Shown piece after piece: positions 1 to 7,270 of a stretch of DNA of 15,743 nt. Position 1 is the first letter of the stretch, and the number at the start of each line of letters is the position of its first letter. The stretch covers positions 1 to 15,743 of the forward strand of contig DATIJV010000092.1 of assembly GCA_035478255.1 (NCBI GenBank), given 5' to 3'. The notes beneath the pieces were generated by a model, which was given only the letters and a program-made list of their open reading frames with translations, did no database searches and was not told the origin of the DNA. Source of the stretch: DATIJJ01 sp035478255 (lineage in GTDB: Bacteria; Pseudomonadota; Gammaproteobacteria; DSM-16500). Position numbers and translations under genes: made by a program.

Positions 1-2
1 TT

Positions 3-230
3 GATAAAGCGATTAGCGCATACTTCTGCGAACGCGTCAAAACTGTTTTTGATCAGATAGAAACAAAATCGCCAAATACAATACTTAAACAGTGGGAAGA
101 ATTATTGACTGACATGCATGGCAATGATCAGAATGGAAGAAGTAAAATATTTGATTATATTTTAAATGATAATGAAATCAGTCAAACTGCTAAAAATTGG
201 GTAAAAAAATATATCCAGGAAAAAAAGTAG
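3..230 (+). CDS. 3' end of an unidentified protein (partial)
   Basis: An open frame enters from the left edge and ends at TAG 228-230, giving 75 residues with no internal stop. The visible tail is hydrophilic and probably helical, rich in Lys, Asp, Asn and Gln, and ends in a lysine-rich segment (KKYIQEKK). There is no membrane segment or motif that I recognise. The gene starts outside the window, so no family can be assigned. It converges on the P450 gene, with the 273-307 hairpin between them. Confidence 0.5.
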   Translation, partial: DKAISAYFCERVKTVFDQIETKSPNTILKQWEELLTDMHGNDQNGRSKIFDYILNDNEISQTAKNWVKKYIQEKK

Positions 231-271
231 TGTGTTTTATTTTTAGTGTGTCATATTAAATCGTACCGGCA

Positions 272-308
272 TGGCATAAGTGAAAAATAGCAAAAAACAC
301 TTATGCCA
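272..308. terminator. hairpin between convergent genes, possible bidirectional terminator
   Basis: A perfect 11-bp stem (TGGCATAAGTG 272-282 paired with CACTTATGCCA 298-308) closes a 15-nt A-rich loop. It lies between the ends of two convergent genes, where a terminator is expected. Neither strand has a proper T-run directly after the stem; the A-rich loop is the only homopolymer-like part. Termination is therefore plausible but not certain. Confidence 0.4.
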
Positions 309-327
309 AAGCCAAAACATGAATCCC

Positions 328-2235
328 TCAAGAAGATACGGTAGGTGTTGATAATACAAAGTCTTTATCTACAGTCAATTTTGGATAATGTACAGCGCCA
401 TTACTTTGATCGTAAGGCTTCATATGCGATTTAACTAATTGAAAGAATCGATGATGTTCAGCAAGACGGGGTTTTACATAGGAAAAATAGCCATTCAATT
501 TGCATTCTTTTTGATTGTTGACGAATGGCAAGCAACCAACATTTTTAAAAATGTCATCTGATATAGCATTTAACGTATCGGCAGTTGCCTTTGCTTGTAC
601 ATTTATATCTAATGCAACATCTTGTTTGAATACACAAGAGATAACAACTTGTTTATCCATGAAGATGTTCCAATGATGGGACATGGTTTGAATAAACGAC
701 GCTCTCTCGAGTGCTGACGTAGCCTTACCATAAGCATATTTTGCTTCGCTCATTACCCATAGATTATGGGTGACATCAACGCATAGAATTTGGTAAGGAA
801 TAAGAGTAAAAAATGAATAAGTAGCCGCTTGATAAAGTATCTCGATTAGCCTGTCTGGATTAATAATCGGTTCATTGTAAATTTCATCTGTAATATTGGC
901 ATTTAAAATAAATTGAATGCTATTTTCATCAATTCCTTTTTGTTCATTTTTATTTGAAACATACGTTTCATAAGATGGATCATTACTTGGAATTCTGTTC
1001 CATTCTCCATAAAAATCATTGAAAAGATGTTTAAAAGAATATTGGGGGGAATCGATGCTTTGAAGAGTATGAATAATAATCCACTTAAATAATTTTTCGC
1101 TAATCGCAACGGCAGGACATATGCGCATTCCGACACCAAAAGGCAATAGCATTCCATGATGCAGTGGATATTCATTTTCAATAAAACGATTCGGATTAAA
1201 CTCACTCGGATTTTCAAAATACAACGAATTTCGTAACATGTGTTTAAGATCAAATGCAATGAGCGTGTTGGGAGGAACAGTCAAATCAGTTGTTGATATC
1301 CCTTTAGCTGTATAACGTAAAATAATATTCATCGCCGCAGTCCAACGCAGCGCTTCCAAGTAAAAAGCATGTAAGAATGGCATCGATTCTGAACCAGAAT
1401 GTATTTCACTCAGCAACCGACTATAAAGAAGTCTTCTTTTAAAAATATATTGAAGAGAGATCGATAAAATTTTACTTAAATTATTTGACGCGAATAAAAA
1501 TGCTAATTTCAAGCGATTTTCAGGATCAGTCAGTGAATGTTGATCATCCATTATTTTAGATATCATGGAACATACTTGTTGAAATTTTTGCTTACCTTTT
1601 CGAGTATCTGGTCTTAATGAAAAAAACCTGGGAACAATTGATGCGAGAAGCATATTAACATCCAATTCAACTTTCATCATCATCTTTGTGACATCGAGAG
1701 GAACTTCTTTTGTTCCGATTAACTGTGATAGAAGAATATTCTGAATGTAACTAAAAACAGCATCATCTATATTATTTTGATCTATTTTTTGAAGCAGACG
1801 ATGAAGAAATTTTGCATGATGCATCTCAGCTTTTTGGATAAGCTCTCCTGGATTTAATTGATGCATGCTTCTTCTTCGCAAAGGCATTGCCTCGTTATTT
1901 GCCATCGCAAGAAAAAACGGTGAGTCAGTTATCCATTGGAATATCGCATAGGGAGAACGAGCCTTTTCTTCACGAATATCCATAACACATTTTAATTGCG
2001 CTTCAACTTGTTTTGAATCTAGCTTGGAACGGATAATCGCGATATTCTTTCCATAATACCCACGACCAAGCCGTACTATTCCCACACCCAACGGATCATC
2101 ATCAGCTTTTAAATTAAATTTTTCTACAGGATTTTTTTCAAAAAAAATCGTCAGATCGGCGATTACAAAATAAACAACGGCTGAAATGGCTGCTTTAATT
2201 CTTTTTTTAACAGCAGAAAAAGCACGGCTAATCAT
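328..2235 (-). CDS. cytochrome P450 with long C-terminal extension
   Basis: The protein has 635 residues. P450 landmarks are in the right order: the K-helix ExxR (E294-A-L-R297), the PERF-like FNPNRF (346-351), and the heme-thiolate loop PFGVGMRICPA with Cys373. The usual last Gly of FxxGxRxCxG is Ala375. The N-terminus (about 1-30) is basic then hydrophobic and could be a membrane anchor. About 245 residues (391-635) follow the heme loop, whereas in a normal P450 only about 50-60 residues follow it; I do not recognise this extension. The start is supported by GAGGAA just upstream of the ATG, and a TATAAT lies further upstream at 2253-2258 on the minus strand. Substrate and redox partner are unknown. 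It is transcribed divergently from hicAB. Confidence 0.85.
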   Translation of the reverse strand: MISRAFSAVKKRIKAAISAVVYFVIADLTIFFEKNPVEKFNLKADDDPLGVGIVRLGRGYYGKNIAIIRSKLDSKQVEAQLKCVMDIREEKARSPYAIFQWITDSPFFLAMANNEAMPLRRRSMHQLNPGELIQKAEMHHAKFLHRLLQKIDQNNIDDAVFSYIQNILLSQLIGTKEVPLDVTKMMMKVELDVNMLLASIVPRFFSLRPDTRKGKQKFQQVCSMISKIMDDQHSLTDPENRLKLAFLFASNNLSKILSISLQYIFKRRLLYSRLLSEIHSGSESMPFLHAFYLEALRWTAAMNIILRYTAKGISTTDLTVPPNTLIAFDLKHMLRNSLYFENPSEFNPNRFIENEYPLHHGMLLPFGVGMRICPAVAISEKLFKWIIIHTLQSIDSPQYSFKHLFNDFYGEWNRIPSNDPSYETYVSNKNEQKGIDENSIQFILNANITDEIYNEPIINPDRLIEILYQAATYSFFTLIPYQILCVDVTHNLWVMSEAKYAYGKATSALERASFIQTMSHHWNIFMDKQVVISCVFKQDVALDINVQAKATADTLNAISDDIFKNVGCLPFVNNQKECKLNGYFSYVKPRLAEHHRFFQLVKSHMKPYDQSNGAVHYPKLTVDKDFVLSTPTVSS

Positions 2236-2252
2236 AGAGTTCCTCGTAACAC

Positions 2253-2258
2253 ATTATA
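2253..2258 (-). promoter_or_regulatory. possible -10 box for the P450 gene
   Basis: On the minus strand a perfect TATAAT lies 18 bp before the P450 start codon. It is inside a small palindrome (ACACAT-TAT-ATGTGT, 2249-2263) that could be a binding site. No good -35 hexamer is found at standard spacing, so the call rests on the -10 box and position. Confidence 0.35.
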
Positions 2259-2307
2259 TGTGTATAAATATTAGGCTATTTTACATTATTTACGCGTTTG
2301 TTGTCTA

Positions 2308-2341
2308 TTGACAAATGTTGTGTAACTGTATATAGTTACAC
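2308..2341 (+). promoter_or_regulatory. hicAB promoter with overlapping operator palindrome
   Basis: TTGACA (2308-2313), a 17-bp spacer and TATAGT (2331-2336) make a near-consensus sigma70 promoter. A palindrome, GTGTAACT-GTATAT-AGTTACAC (2320-2341), covers the -10 box and spacer. This is the layout expected for autorepression by the HicB ribbon-helix-helix domain. The predicted transcription start falls at about the A of the hicA ATG (2343), so the mRNA may be leaderless. Confidence 0.7.
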
Positions 2342-2342
2342 T

Positions 2343-2751
2343 ATGACTAAAAAAGATAAATTGCTTGATAAAGCAATTAACAATCCAAATGGCCTTTCTA
2401 TAGGGGATTTCCGCACTCTAATGAAACATAGAGGTTGGATTCTTGACCACCAAAAGGGTAGCCACGAAATCTGGTACTCGCCAAAGTCATATAGAATTTC
2501 AGTACAAGATATACCATGCGTGGCCATAATTTGAGGTTATTTTCATCCCATCTGCGAGCCATCTTGCAGCGAAAAAAATGCTCACATAGAAACGGCTATG
2601 TTCGCATTTTTTTCGCTGCAATCTGACTCACATCTGGGCGCAATAAACCTCAAATTATGGCCGCGCATGGTATAGAAACGGCCAAGCCAAAGGTTATCAA
2701 GTGAAACAATTTTTAATGAGACTTGATGAGGAGGACTCAGACAATGCGTGA
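2343..2751 (+). pseudogene. hicA: hicA toxin gene, split by a palindromic element
   Basis: HicA toxins are small dsRBD-fold RNases that cleave mRNA. The first part (2343-2510, 56 residues) carries the HicA signature GWILDHQKGSHEIWYSP, including the catalytic-type His41. The frame then enters the palindromic element and stops at TGA 2532-2534 after the foreign residues IPCVAII. The C-terminal part resumes after the element (2675-2751: RNGQAKGYQVKQFL and onward, ending at TGA 2749-2751). Removing the element with one TA copy restores a continuous 81-residue HicA (QD joined to RNGQ). A TTG start at 2298 is possible but would lie upstream of the promoter, so ATG 2343 is preferred. The truncated product loses the C-terminal third and is probably inactive. 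Confidence 0.85.
2510..2674 (+). mobile_element. palindromic MITE-like element, copy 1 (inside hicA)
   Basis: A TA duplication (2510-2511 and 2673-2674) flanks a 161-bp unit, 2512-2672, ending in TACC and GGTA. The outer arms (about 2512-2541 and 2642-2672) are complementary except for one T-G pair and one indel. Inside lie CATCCCAT (2544-2551), CCATCTTGC (2559-2567), a 17-nt loop block ACATAGAAACGGCTATG (2584-2600), GCAATCTGAC (2618-2627) and TGGGCG (2635-2640). The inner arms around the loop (GCAGCGAAAAAAATGC and its complement) also pair. No protein is encoded. The TA duplication resembles IS630/Tc1/mariner-type insertion, so a MITE moved by such a transposase is a reasonable inference; no transposase is in the window. 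Confidence 0.85.
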
Positions 2752-3106
2752 TGAATTTGATGGTTTTAGCATTCATCTCCTTCATGAGGAAGATGATTTT
2801 GTTGCTCATTTTGTGGAATTACCGAATGTATCCGCATGTGGTTCTACTGCAGAAGAGGCTCTAGCAGAATTAAAAGAAGCATGGGAAGCAATGAAAGAAA
2901 GTTATCGTAAGCATAATGAAGCGATACCTGTAGCACCTACTCGTAAGGAATATAGCGGACAATTCAATATCAGGATCGATAAGCGTGATCATAGAGCACT
3001 GGCAATAGAAGCAGCAAAAGCAGGCCTTAGTTTGAATGCCCTTGTTGCGCAGAAGCTTCATCAAGCGATTATTACTAATCATGATGCAGAACCAAACTGC
3101 AAGTGA
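2744..3106 (+). CDS. hicB: HicB family antitoxin
   Basis: The protein has 120 residues. The N-terminal part (about 1-60: DGFSIHLLHEEDDFVAHFVELPNVSACGSTAEEAL) is the HicB partial RNase-H-like fold that caps HicA. The C-terminal part (about 72-110: QFNIRIDKRDHRALAIEAAKAGLSLNALVAQKL) is a ribbon-helix-helix DNA-binding domain. The start is ATG 2744, with AGGAGG at 2729-2734 and a 9-nt gap, overlapping the end of hicA. It probably binds the 2320-2341 operator. Transcripts from that promoter must cross the inserted hairpin element first, so its expression may be altered. With hicA broken it is an orphan antitoxin. Confidence 0.9.
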   Translation: MRDEFDGFSIHLLHEEDDFVAHFVELPNVSACGSTAEEALAELKEAWEAMKESYRKHNEAIPVAPTRKEYSGQFNIRIDKRDHRALAIEAAKAGLSLNALVAQKLHQAIITNHDAEPNCK

Positions 3107-3199
3107 ATGAAGAAAATGAGCACCGGTTCGAATGATCTTTCAGTAGCAAATTTTCAGGGATATCAACAGAGGTATGTTACAAAAATCAAATTACATAAC

Positions 3200-4417
3200 T
3201 CAGGTTACATAGCAAGAAGAATTAATAAAACAATCACATATGACATTAACTAATTCTACCGCCAATTTCCTTTTATTCTTATATTCAAGGCGTATTTTTT
3301 TATCATCTGATGTTAGCACGACCAATTCATTAAAATCGCTTGTAAATCCCTTTGTCTCTCCTACTTCATTAGCAACTATCATATTAAGATTTTTATTTTT
3401 TAACTTTTGTTTTGCATGTTCAATTAAATTTTCCGTTTCAGCAGCAAAGCCTACTAAAAATGGTTTTGGATTCATTTGTGAAACTGTTAATAATATATCG
3501 GGATTAGGTTCTAACTTTATCTCAAAGGAAGAACCGCTTTTTTTGATTTTCTGAAGATAAGTGTTAGAAATTTTATAATCACTTACCGCAGCACATCCAA
3601 TAAAAATATCGCATGAAGAAACATATTTCATCACAGCATGAAACATTTGTTCTGCCGTAGTCACATCAATTTTATTCACATTAGAAGGTATTGAAAGAGC
3701 GGTTGGACCAGAAATCAGTACGACATCAGCACCTTCCAAAACCATTGCTTCTGCAATCGCATATCCCATTTTTCCTGAACTGCGATTACTGATATAGCGC
3801 ACTGGATCAATGGGTTCTTGAGTGGGCCCAGCAGTTATAACAACTCGCTTGCCTGAAAAACGATTTTTATTTTTGAAAAAATATTGAATTTGTTCAGCGA
3901 TGAGAGATGGCTCGAGCATTCTACCTTCGCCTGTCTCGTTACAAGCTTGTATACCATGTACCGGACCTAGAAATTTAAAATTTCGGCTTTTTAATAATTT
4001 AATATTATCTTGTGTAGCACTATTTTCCCACATTGCGACATTCATCGCTGGCGCAATGATAATAGGAATTTTAGCCGCTAAACAAACTGTAGTCAGTAAA
4101 TCATCTGCAAAACCCGCGGCGAGTTTTGCGATACAATGAGCAGTTGCTGGTGCAATTAAAATTAAATCAGCTGAACGTGCTGCCTTAATATGCGACATAA
4201 TCATTTCACTATCAACATCAAGATGTGAAATTAATACCCGATTCCCAGATAATGTTTGCAGTGTCATTTCTGTGATAAATTGATTCGCTGCTAGCGTCAT
4301 AATAACATTTATTTCAACATCTTCTGCTTTCAATAAACGAATTAATTCAGCACTCTTATAAGCGGCTATACTTCCTGTCACACCCAAAATAATTTTTTTA
4401 CCTTTTAAAATATTCAT
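3200..4417 (-). CDS. coaBC: bifunctional phosphopantothenoylcysteine decarboxylase / phosphopantothenate-cysteine ligase
   Basis: CoaBC (Dfp) joins cysteine to 4'-phosphopantothenate and decarboxylates the product to 4'-phosphopantetheine in CoA synthesis. The length, 405 residues, is normal. The N-terminal flavoprotein half shows GVTGSIAAYK (12-21), MSHIKAAR with the catalytic His76, APAMNVAMW (122-130, Asn126) and the flexible-loop Cys159 in QACNETGEGRM. The C-terminal ligase half starts near 189 and shows ITAGPTQEPIDPVRYISNRSSGKMG (194-218) with Asn211, and the KIKK lysines near 290-293. It starts in an ATGA overlap with the end of coaX (4 nt), so the two are translationally coupled. It is the last gene of the minus-strand operon. 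Confidence 0.97.
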   Translation of the reverse strand: MNILKGKKIILGVTGSIAAYKSAELIRLLKAEDVEINVIMTLAANQFITEMTLQTLSGNRVLISHLDVDSEMIMSHIKAARSADLILIAPATAHCIAKLAAGFADDLLTTVCLAAKIPIIIAPAMNVAMWENSATQDNIKLLKSRNFKFLGPVHGIQACNETGEGRMLEPSLIAEQIQYFFKNKNRFSGKRVVITAGPTQEPIDPVRYISNRSSGKMGYAIAEAMVLEGADVVLISGPTALSIPSNVNKIDVTTAEQMFHAVMKYVSSCDIFIGCAAVSDYKISNTYLQKIKKSGSSFEIKLEPNPDILLTVSQMNPKPFLVGFAAETENLIEHAKQKLKNKNLNMIVANEVGETKGFTSDFNELVVLTSDDKKIRLEYKNKRKLAVELVNVICDCFINSSCYVT

Positions 4418-5190
4418 GCTGCCCCATTCAATTTCAACGCTAATAACAAACCTCGTAAAACTAAATCTGGAACAATTGCGTGAAAAATATTTTCTTTCTC
4501 AAATAAGTGTGCGAATCCACCCGTTGCTATCACTATCGGTTGTTGAGCGATAAATAATTCTTGTGAAAATCGAGAAATTAACTCTTTTATCGCGCCTAAT
4601 TGCATATAATAAAGTCCAGATTGCAGACTATCTTTTGTTGAGCATCCTACTACAACGTGTGGTCTGACAATTTCAACTGGGAAAAGCTTTGCAGTGTTAT
4701 GTTGCAATGATTCCATGGCTAAACGCATACCGGGCAAAATTGCGCCTCCCCAGTATTCATTTTGATTTGTGATCGCACAACATGTTGTCGCAGTTCCAAA
4801 ATCCACAATGACTAATGATTTTTTTGGAAATTGATGCGTGGCTGCAATGGCATTGGCAATTCGATCAGTGCCTACTTCCTGTGGGTGCGAATATTTGATT
4901 TTTAACCCTGTTTTAACACCTGCCTGCAAAACAAATGGTGTAACACCAAAATATTTAATACAAGCAGATCGCATACTATAATCCAACGCTGGCACAACTG
5001 AACAAAATGCAATTTGAGCAATATGAGAAGGATCTAAATTATTTTCTCGTAATACCGATTTAATAAATAATCCAATTTGATCTGAAGAACTTGCCTGTTT
5101 GGTATCGTGACGAAATGTTAATAAAATTTTTTCATCCTGAAATACACCACCTAAAATATTTGAATTACCTATGTCAAGACAGAGTTGCAT
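4414..5190 (-). CDS. coaX: type III pantothenate kinase
   Basis: CoaX phosphorylates pantothenate, the first step of CoA synthesis. It belongs to the ASKHA fold and differs from type I CoaA. Its 258 residues are typical. The phosphate-binding DIGNS is at 6-10, EVGTDR at 105-110 with the catalytic-type Asp109, DFGTATT at 130-136, GGAILPGM at 148-155, and a TGG near 223-225. The ATG lies inside the end of the MFS gene (22-nt overlap), with AGGAA about 9 nt upstream. It supplies the substrate for the adjoining coaBC. Confidence 0.96.
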   Translation of the reverse strand: MQLCLDIGNSNILGGVFQDEKILLTFRHDTKQASSSDQIGLFIKSVLRENNLDPSHIAQIAFCSVVPALDYSMRSACIKYFGVTPFVLQAGVKTGLKIKYSHPQEVGTDRIANAIAATHQFPKKSLVIVDFGTATTCCAITNQNEYWGGAILPGMRLAMESLQHNTAKLFPVEIVRPHVVVGCSTKDSLQSGLYYMQLGAIKELISRFSQELFIAQQPIVIATGGFAHLFEKENIFHAIVPDLVLRGLLLALKLNGAA

Positions 5191-6368
5191 AGTCTTAATT
5201 TCCTATATGATTTTATATAAATAATATTTGCAGTAATCCAAAAAATTGCTGCTACGATAAATGGCAATGATATATTGAAAAAAGTCAGTATACTGGAAAA
5301 TAATCCCGTAATGGAAAATGACAAAGCGAGCAGTGCGTTGGTCATACCCATTATTAATCCTTGCTGCTTATCTGACGAAATATCAGAAAGTGATGAAACC
5401 AATCTTGGATACACAAAAGCAACTGTCAAAACAATGGGTAACACAGTTAATAAAAACACGCTAAATTCGGTCTGAAAATATAAAGATATCAGTGCAATAA
5501 CTCCGACAATAAATCCAGTTGCAATTAATCTATTGGGCGAAATAAATTTTAACGCTATTTTCGCGGCAAAACACAAGCTCATTACTAATATTATTCCAAC
5601 ATAAGATTGAACCAAACCCAATTTAGGATTTTTGATATGCCATTGCAAATTAATCCATAAAGGCAAAGCTTGATAAAACAAACTCCAACCTAATTCAAAA
5701 AAGAAAAATATTACTAGCAACCGCCGTACTTCATTATTTTTCAGTATATTTTTATAGTTACTTTCTGCTATATCTTCCTTTCGAGAAATTTTTTCTTCAT
5801 TTAAAAAAATGGTCAACATAAATATATTTAATGTTGTGAGCAATAATACAATGACAAATGGCAGCCAGAGCATTGAAACAGACCAAAGACTCGATAAAAG
5901 TGGGCCAACAACCAATCCCATCGTCATGCCTACAGCAATAAAACTAATCACCGTCGGTTTATTATATTGCTTTGAATGTTTTACTATCGCAGCTTGTGCG
6001 ACACTTTGGCTGCCTGCGCTAAGACCAGATAAAACGCGCGCGATCACAAGAAAAAATATGCTATTTTGTATAAATGCTACTATATAAAAACTGAATGCAA
6101 TTAACGTTAAATACAAGCAAGTTAAAAGAATTTTTTTTCTTCCAAAATGATCAGATAATATCCCAAACAATGGCGCGCCCATCATGAAAGATAAATGAAA
6201 TGACGACAATAACAATCCATAAAAAAGATAAGAAAAAAATTGGGATGAAAATGTAGAAAAGAAAATATGTGCTTGTGTCAACAGCGGTGCAACAATCGGT
6301 GCTATCAAGCCAAAACTAATGGAATCTAATGTGACAATTAAAAAATAAATAAAAATTGGTTTTTTCAT
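5169..6368 (-). CDS. major facilitator superfamily transporter, DHA1/TetA-like
   Basis: A 399-residue, very hydrophobic protein with about 12 predicted membrane helices. MFS motif A reads GAPLFGILSDHFGRKKI (64-80) between helices 2 and 3; RVLSGLSAGS (111-120) fits motif B; GMTMGLVVGP (147-156) resembles the antiporter-type motif C. AGGAA lies 8 nt before the ATG. It is the first gene of the operon and overlaps coaX by 22 nt, so it should be co-expressed with the CoA genes. A role in moving pantothenate or a related compound follows from context only; motif C instead suggests a drug/proton antiporter-like carrier. The substrate is unknown. Confidence 0.85.
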   Translation of the reverse strand: MKKPIFIYFLIVTLDSISFGLIAPIVAPLLTQAHIFFSTFSSQFFSYLFYGLLLSSFHLSFMMGAPLFGILSDHFGRKKILLTCLYLTLIAFSFYIVAFIQNSIFFLVIARVLSGLSAGSQSVAQAAIVKHSKQYNKPTVISFIAVGMTMGLVVGPLLSSLWSVSMLWLPFVIVLLLTTLNIFMLTIFLNEEKISRKEDIAESNYKNILKNNEVRRLLVIFFFFELGWSLFYQALPLWINLQWHIKNPKLGLVQSYVGIILVMSLCFAAKIALKFISPNRLIATGFIVGVIALISLYFQTEFSVFLLTVLPIVLTVAFVYPRLVSSLSDISSDKQQGLIMGMTNALLALSFSITGLFSSILTFFNISLPFIVAAIFWITANIIYIKSYRKLRLCNSVLT

Positions 6369-6668
6369 GGTACCTGTTCCTTGAGAATCAAGTCCTATCT
6401 GAAATGTATTTTAATTGATTTGAGTTACAACACAATCACTTTCTTTCTTACTTTTTTAGCAATTATGAAGATATTTTGCCGGTGTTTGTGGCGTCCAAAC
6501 GCTGCAGCATTAAATATAGCAATTTGTAGCTTGACATTTTTAAGATTTACGGGAAAATTAACTTCCATTTTTAATTAAAAAATTCATCTCCTCAAAAACT
6601 CGACTTTTCTTGCCCGTTCTCTACTCCTTCTTTTTATCCGCATGGTATAATTATTAAGGCTTTTACAC
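6369..6668. other. divergent intergenic region
   Basis: These 300 bp separate the minus-strand MFS gene from the plus-strand coiled-coil gene and should hold both promoters. The only convincing signal is the extended -10 at 6643-6651. A TTG-started 65-codon frame at 6381-6578 has no Shine-Dalgarno sequence and no protein-like signature, and I do not count it as a gene. Confidence 0.5.
6643..6651 (+). promoter_or_regulatory. extended -10 promoter of the coiled-coil gene
   Basis: TGGTATAAT is a textbook extended -10 element. No clear -35 is visible, as is common for this promoter type. Transcription would begin near 6658, about 11 nt before ATG 6669 and 38 nt before ATG 6696. Confidence 0.5.
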
Positions 6669-7064
6669 ATGAATAACAGAAAAAATGAGGCTCGCATGAG
6701 CAATGATTCACGTTTAGCTATACTTGAAACAACTATTTTAAATATCAATGCATCATTGCAAGATATCAAGCAGGATTTTAAACGTCTTGATAGTAAATTT
6801 GATGCTCTGGATAAAAAATTTGATAGTAAAATTGATGCTCTGGATAAAAAATTTGATAGTAAAATTGATGCTTTGGATAAAAAATTCGATAGTAAAACTG
6901 ATGCTCTGGATAAAAAAATTGATAGTAAAATTGATGCTTTGGATAAAAAGTTCGATACTAAATTCGATCTTCTGCAAAATCGTATATGGTCAAATTTCTT
7001 ATGGTTAATGGGCATGATCATTGGTCTTGCAGGTCTTATCGCACATACACAACACTGGCTTTAA
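6669..7064 (+). CDS. small coiled-coil protein with 11-residue repeats and C-terminal membrane anchor
   Basis: The protein has 131 residues from ATG 6669 (AAGG 9 nt upstream). ATG 6696, with GAGG 5 nt upstream, is an equally good start giving 122 residues. Residues 40-105 are six consecutive 11-residue units of the type FDSKIDALDKK, an amphipathic hendecad coiled coil. Residues about 108-125 (NFLWLMGMIIGLAGLIA) form a single membrane helix, followed by a short tail. The overall plan, a repeat stalk plus C-terminal anchor, resembles Borrelia Bdr proteins and other small tail-anchored coiled coils; that is an analogy, not a claim of homology. Function is unknown. Repeat-driven frames in other phases, including a 145-codon minus-strand frame, are shadows. 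Confidence 0.75.
   Translation: MNNRKNEARMSNDSRLAILETTILNINASLQDIKQDFKRLDSKFDALDKKFDSKIDALDKKFDSKIDALDKKFDSKTDALDKKIDSKIDALDKKFDTKFDLLQNRIWSNFLWLMGMIIGLAGLIAHTQHWL
6786..6983 (+). repeat. six tandem 33-bp repeats
   Basis: The DNA encoding residues 40-105 of the coiled-coil protein consists of six in-frame 33-bp units. Units 2-5 are nearly identical (pattern GATAGTAAAATTGATGC); unit 1 and especially unit 6 have diverged. Such repeats can gain or lose units by slippage without shifting frame. Confidence 0.9.
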
Positions 7065-7158
7065 AAACATGAATGGAACCGTGCTCGAGGAACTTCCACC
7101 GAATACTTACGGTAAATCAGCGCAACTTGTTGATTAATAAAGAAAATCCAGAAAAATT

Positions 7159-7188
7159 TGCGCAAAAACCCGATTTTACGCATTTTTT
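7159..7188 (+). terminator. rho-independent terminator after the coiled-coil gene
   Basis: TGCG-c-AAAA (7159-7167) pairs with TTTT-a-CGCA (7174-7182) around a 6-nt loop. The stem has 8 pairs and one C-A mismatch, and is followed directly by six T (7183-7188). The position, 95 bp after the stop of the coiled-coil gene, fits. Confidence 0.7.
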
Positions 7189-7270
7189 ATAAAAAAATTC
7201 ATTATTAATCATACACTTAAGAGATGATTCTCGGGTGGATGTTAAAAATCGCATCTTGAGGTACGATAGG

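Noticed and set aside
2298..2342. Upstream TTG start for hicA adding 15 residues
   Set aside because: It would precede the predicted transcription start and run through the promoter and operator. MTKKDKLL from 2343 matches HicA starts.
2510..2674. Possible CRISPR repeat or attC-type cassette site
   Set aside because: There are only two distant copies, no spacer array, no integrase core sites, and clear TA duplication ends, so an inserted palindromic element explains it better.
2582..2809. 75-codon minus-strand frame across the element, hicA end and hicB start
   Set aside because: It lies within the palindromic element and opposite hicB, with no Shine-Dalgarno sequence and no recognisable protein pattern.
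3108..3254. 48-codon frame after hicB (MKKMSTGSNDLSVANFQGYQ...)
   Set aside because: It has no ribosome-binding site and overlaps the end of coaBC on the other strand. I recognise no domain.
6584..7021. 145-codon minus-strand frame with ILLSNFLSRAS repeats, and a plus-strand 86-codon frame at 6748-7008
   Set aside because: Both are open only because the 33-bp tandem repeat is stop-free in several phases. The forward frame at 6669 has promoter, ribosome-binding site, heptad-like pattern and terminator.
7069..7137. Short frame MNGTVLEELPPNTYGKSAQLVD
   Set aside because: It has only 22 codons and no ribosome-binding site beyond the end of the previous gene. It could be a remnant but cannot be supported.
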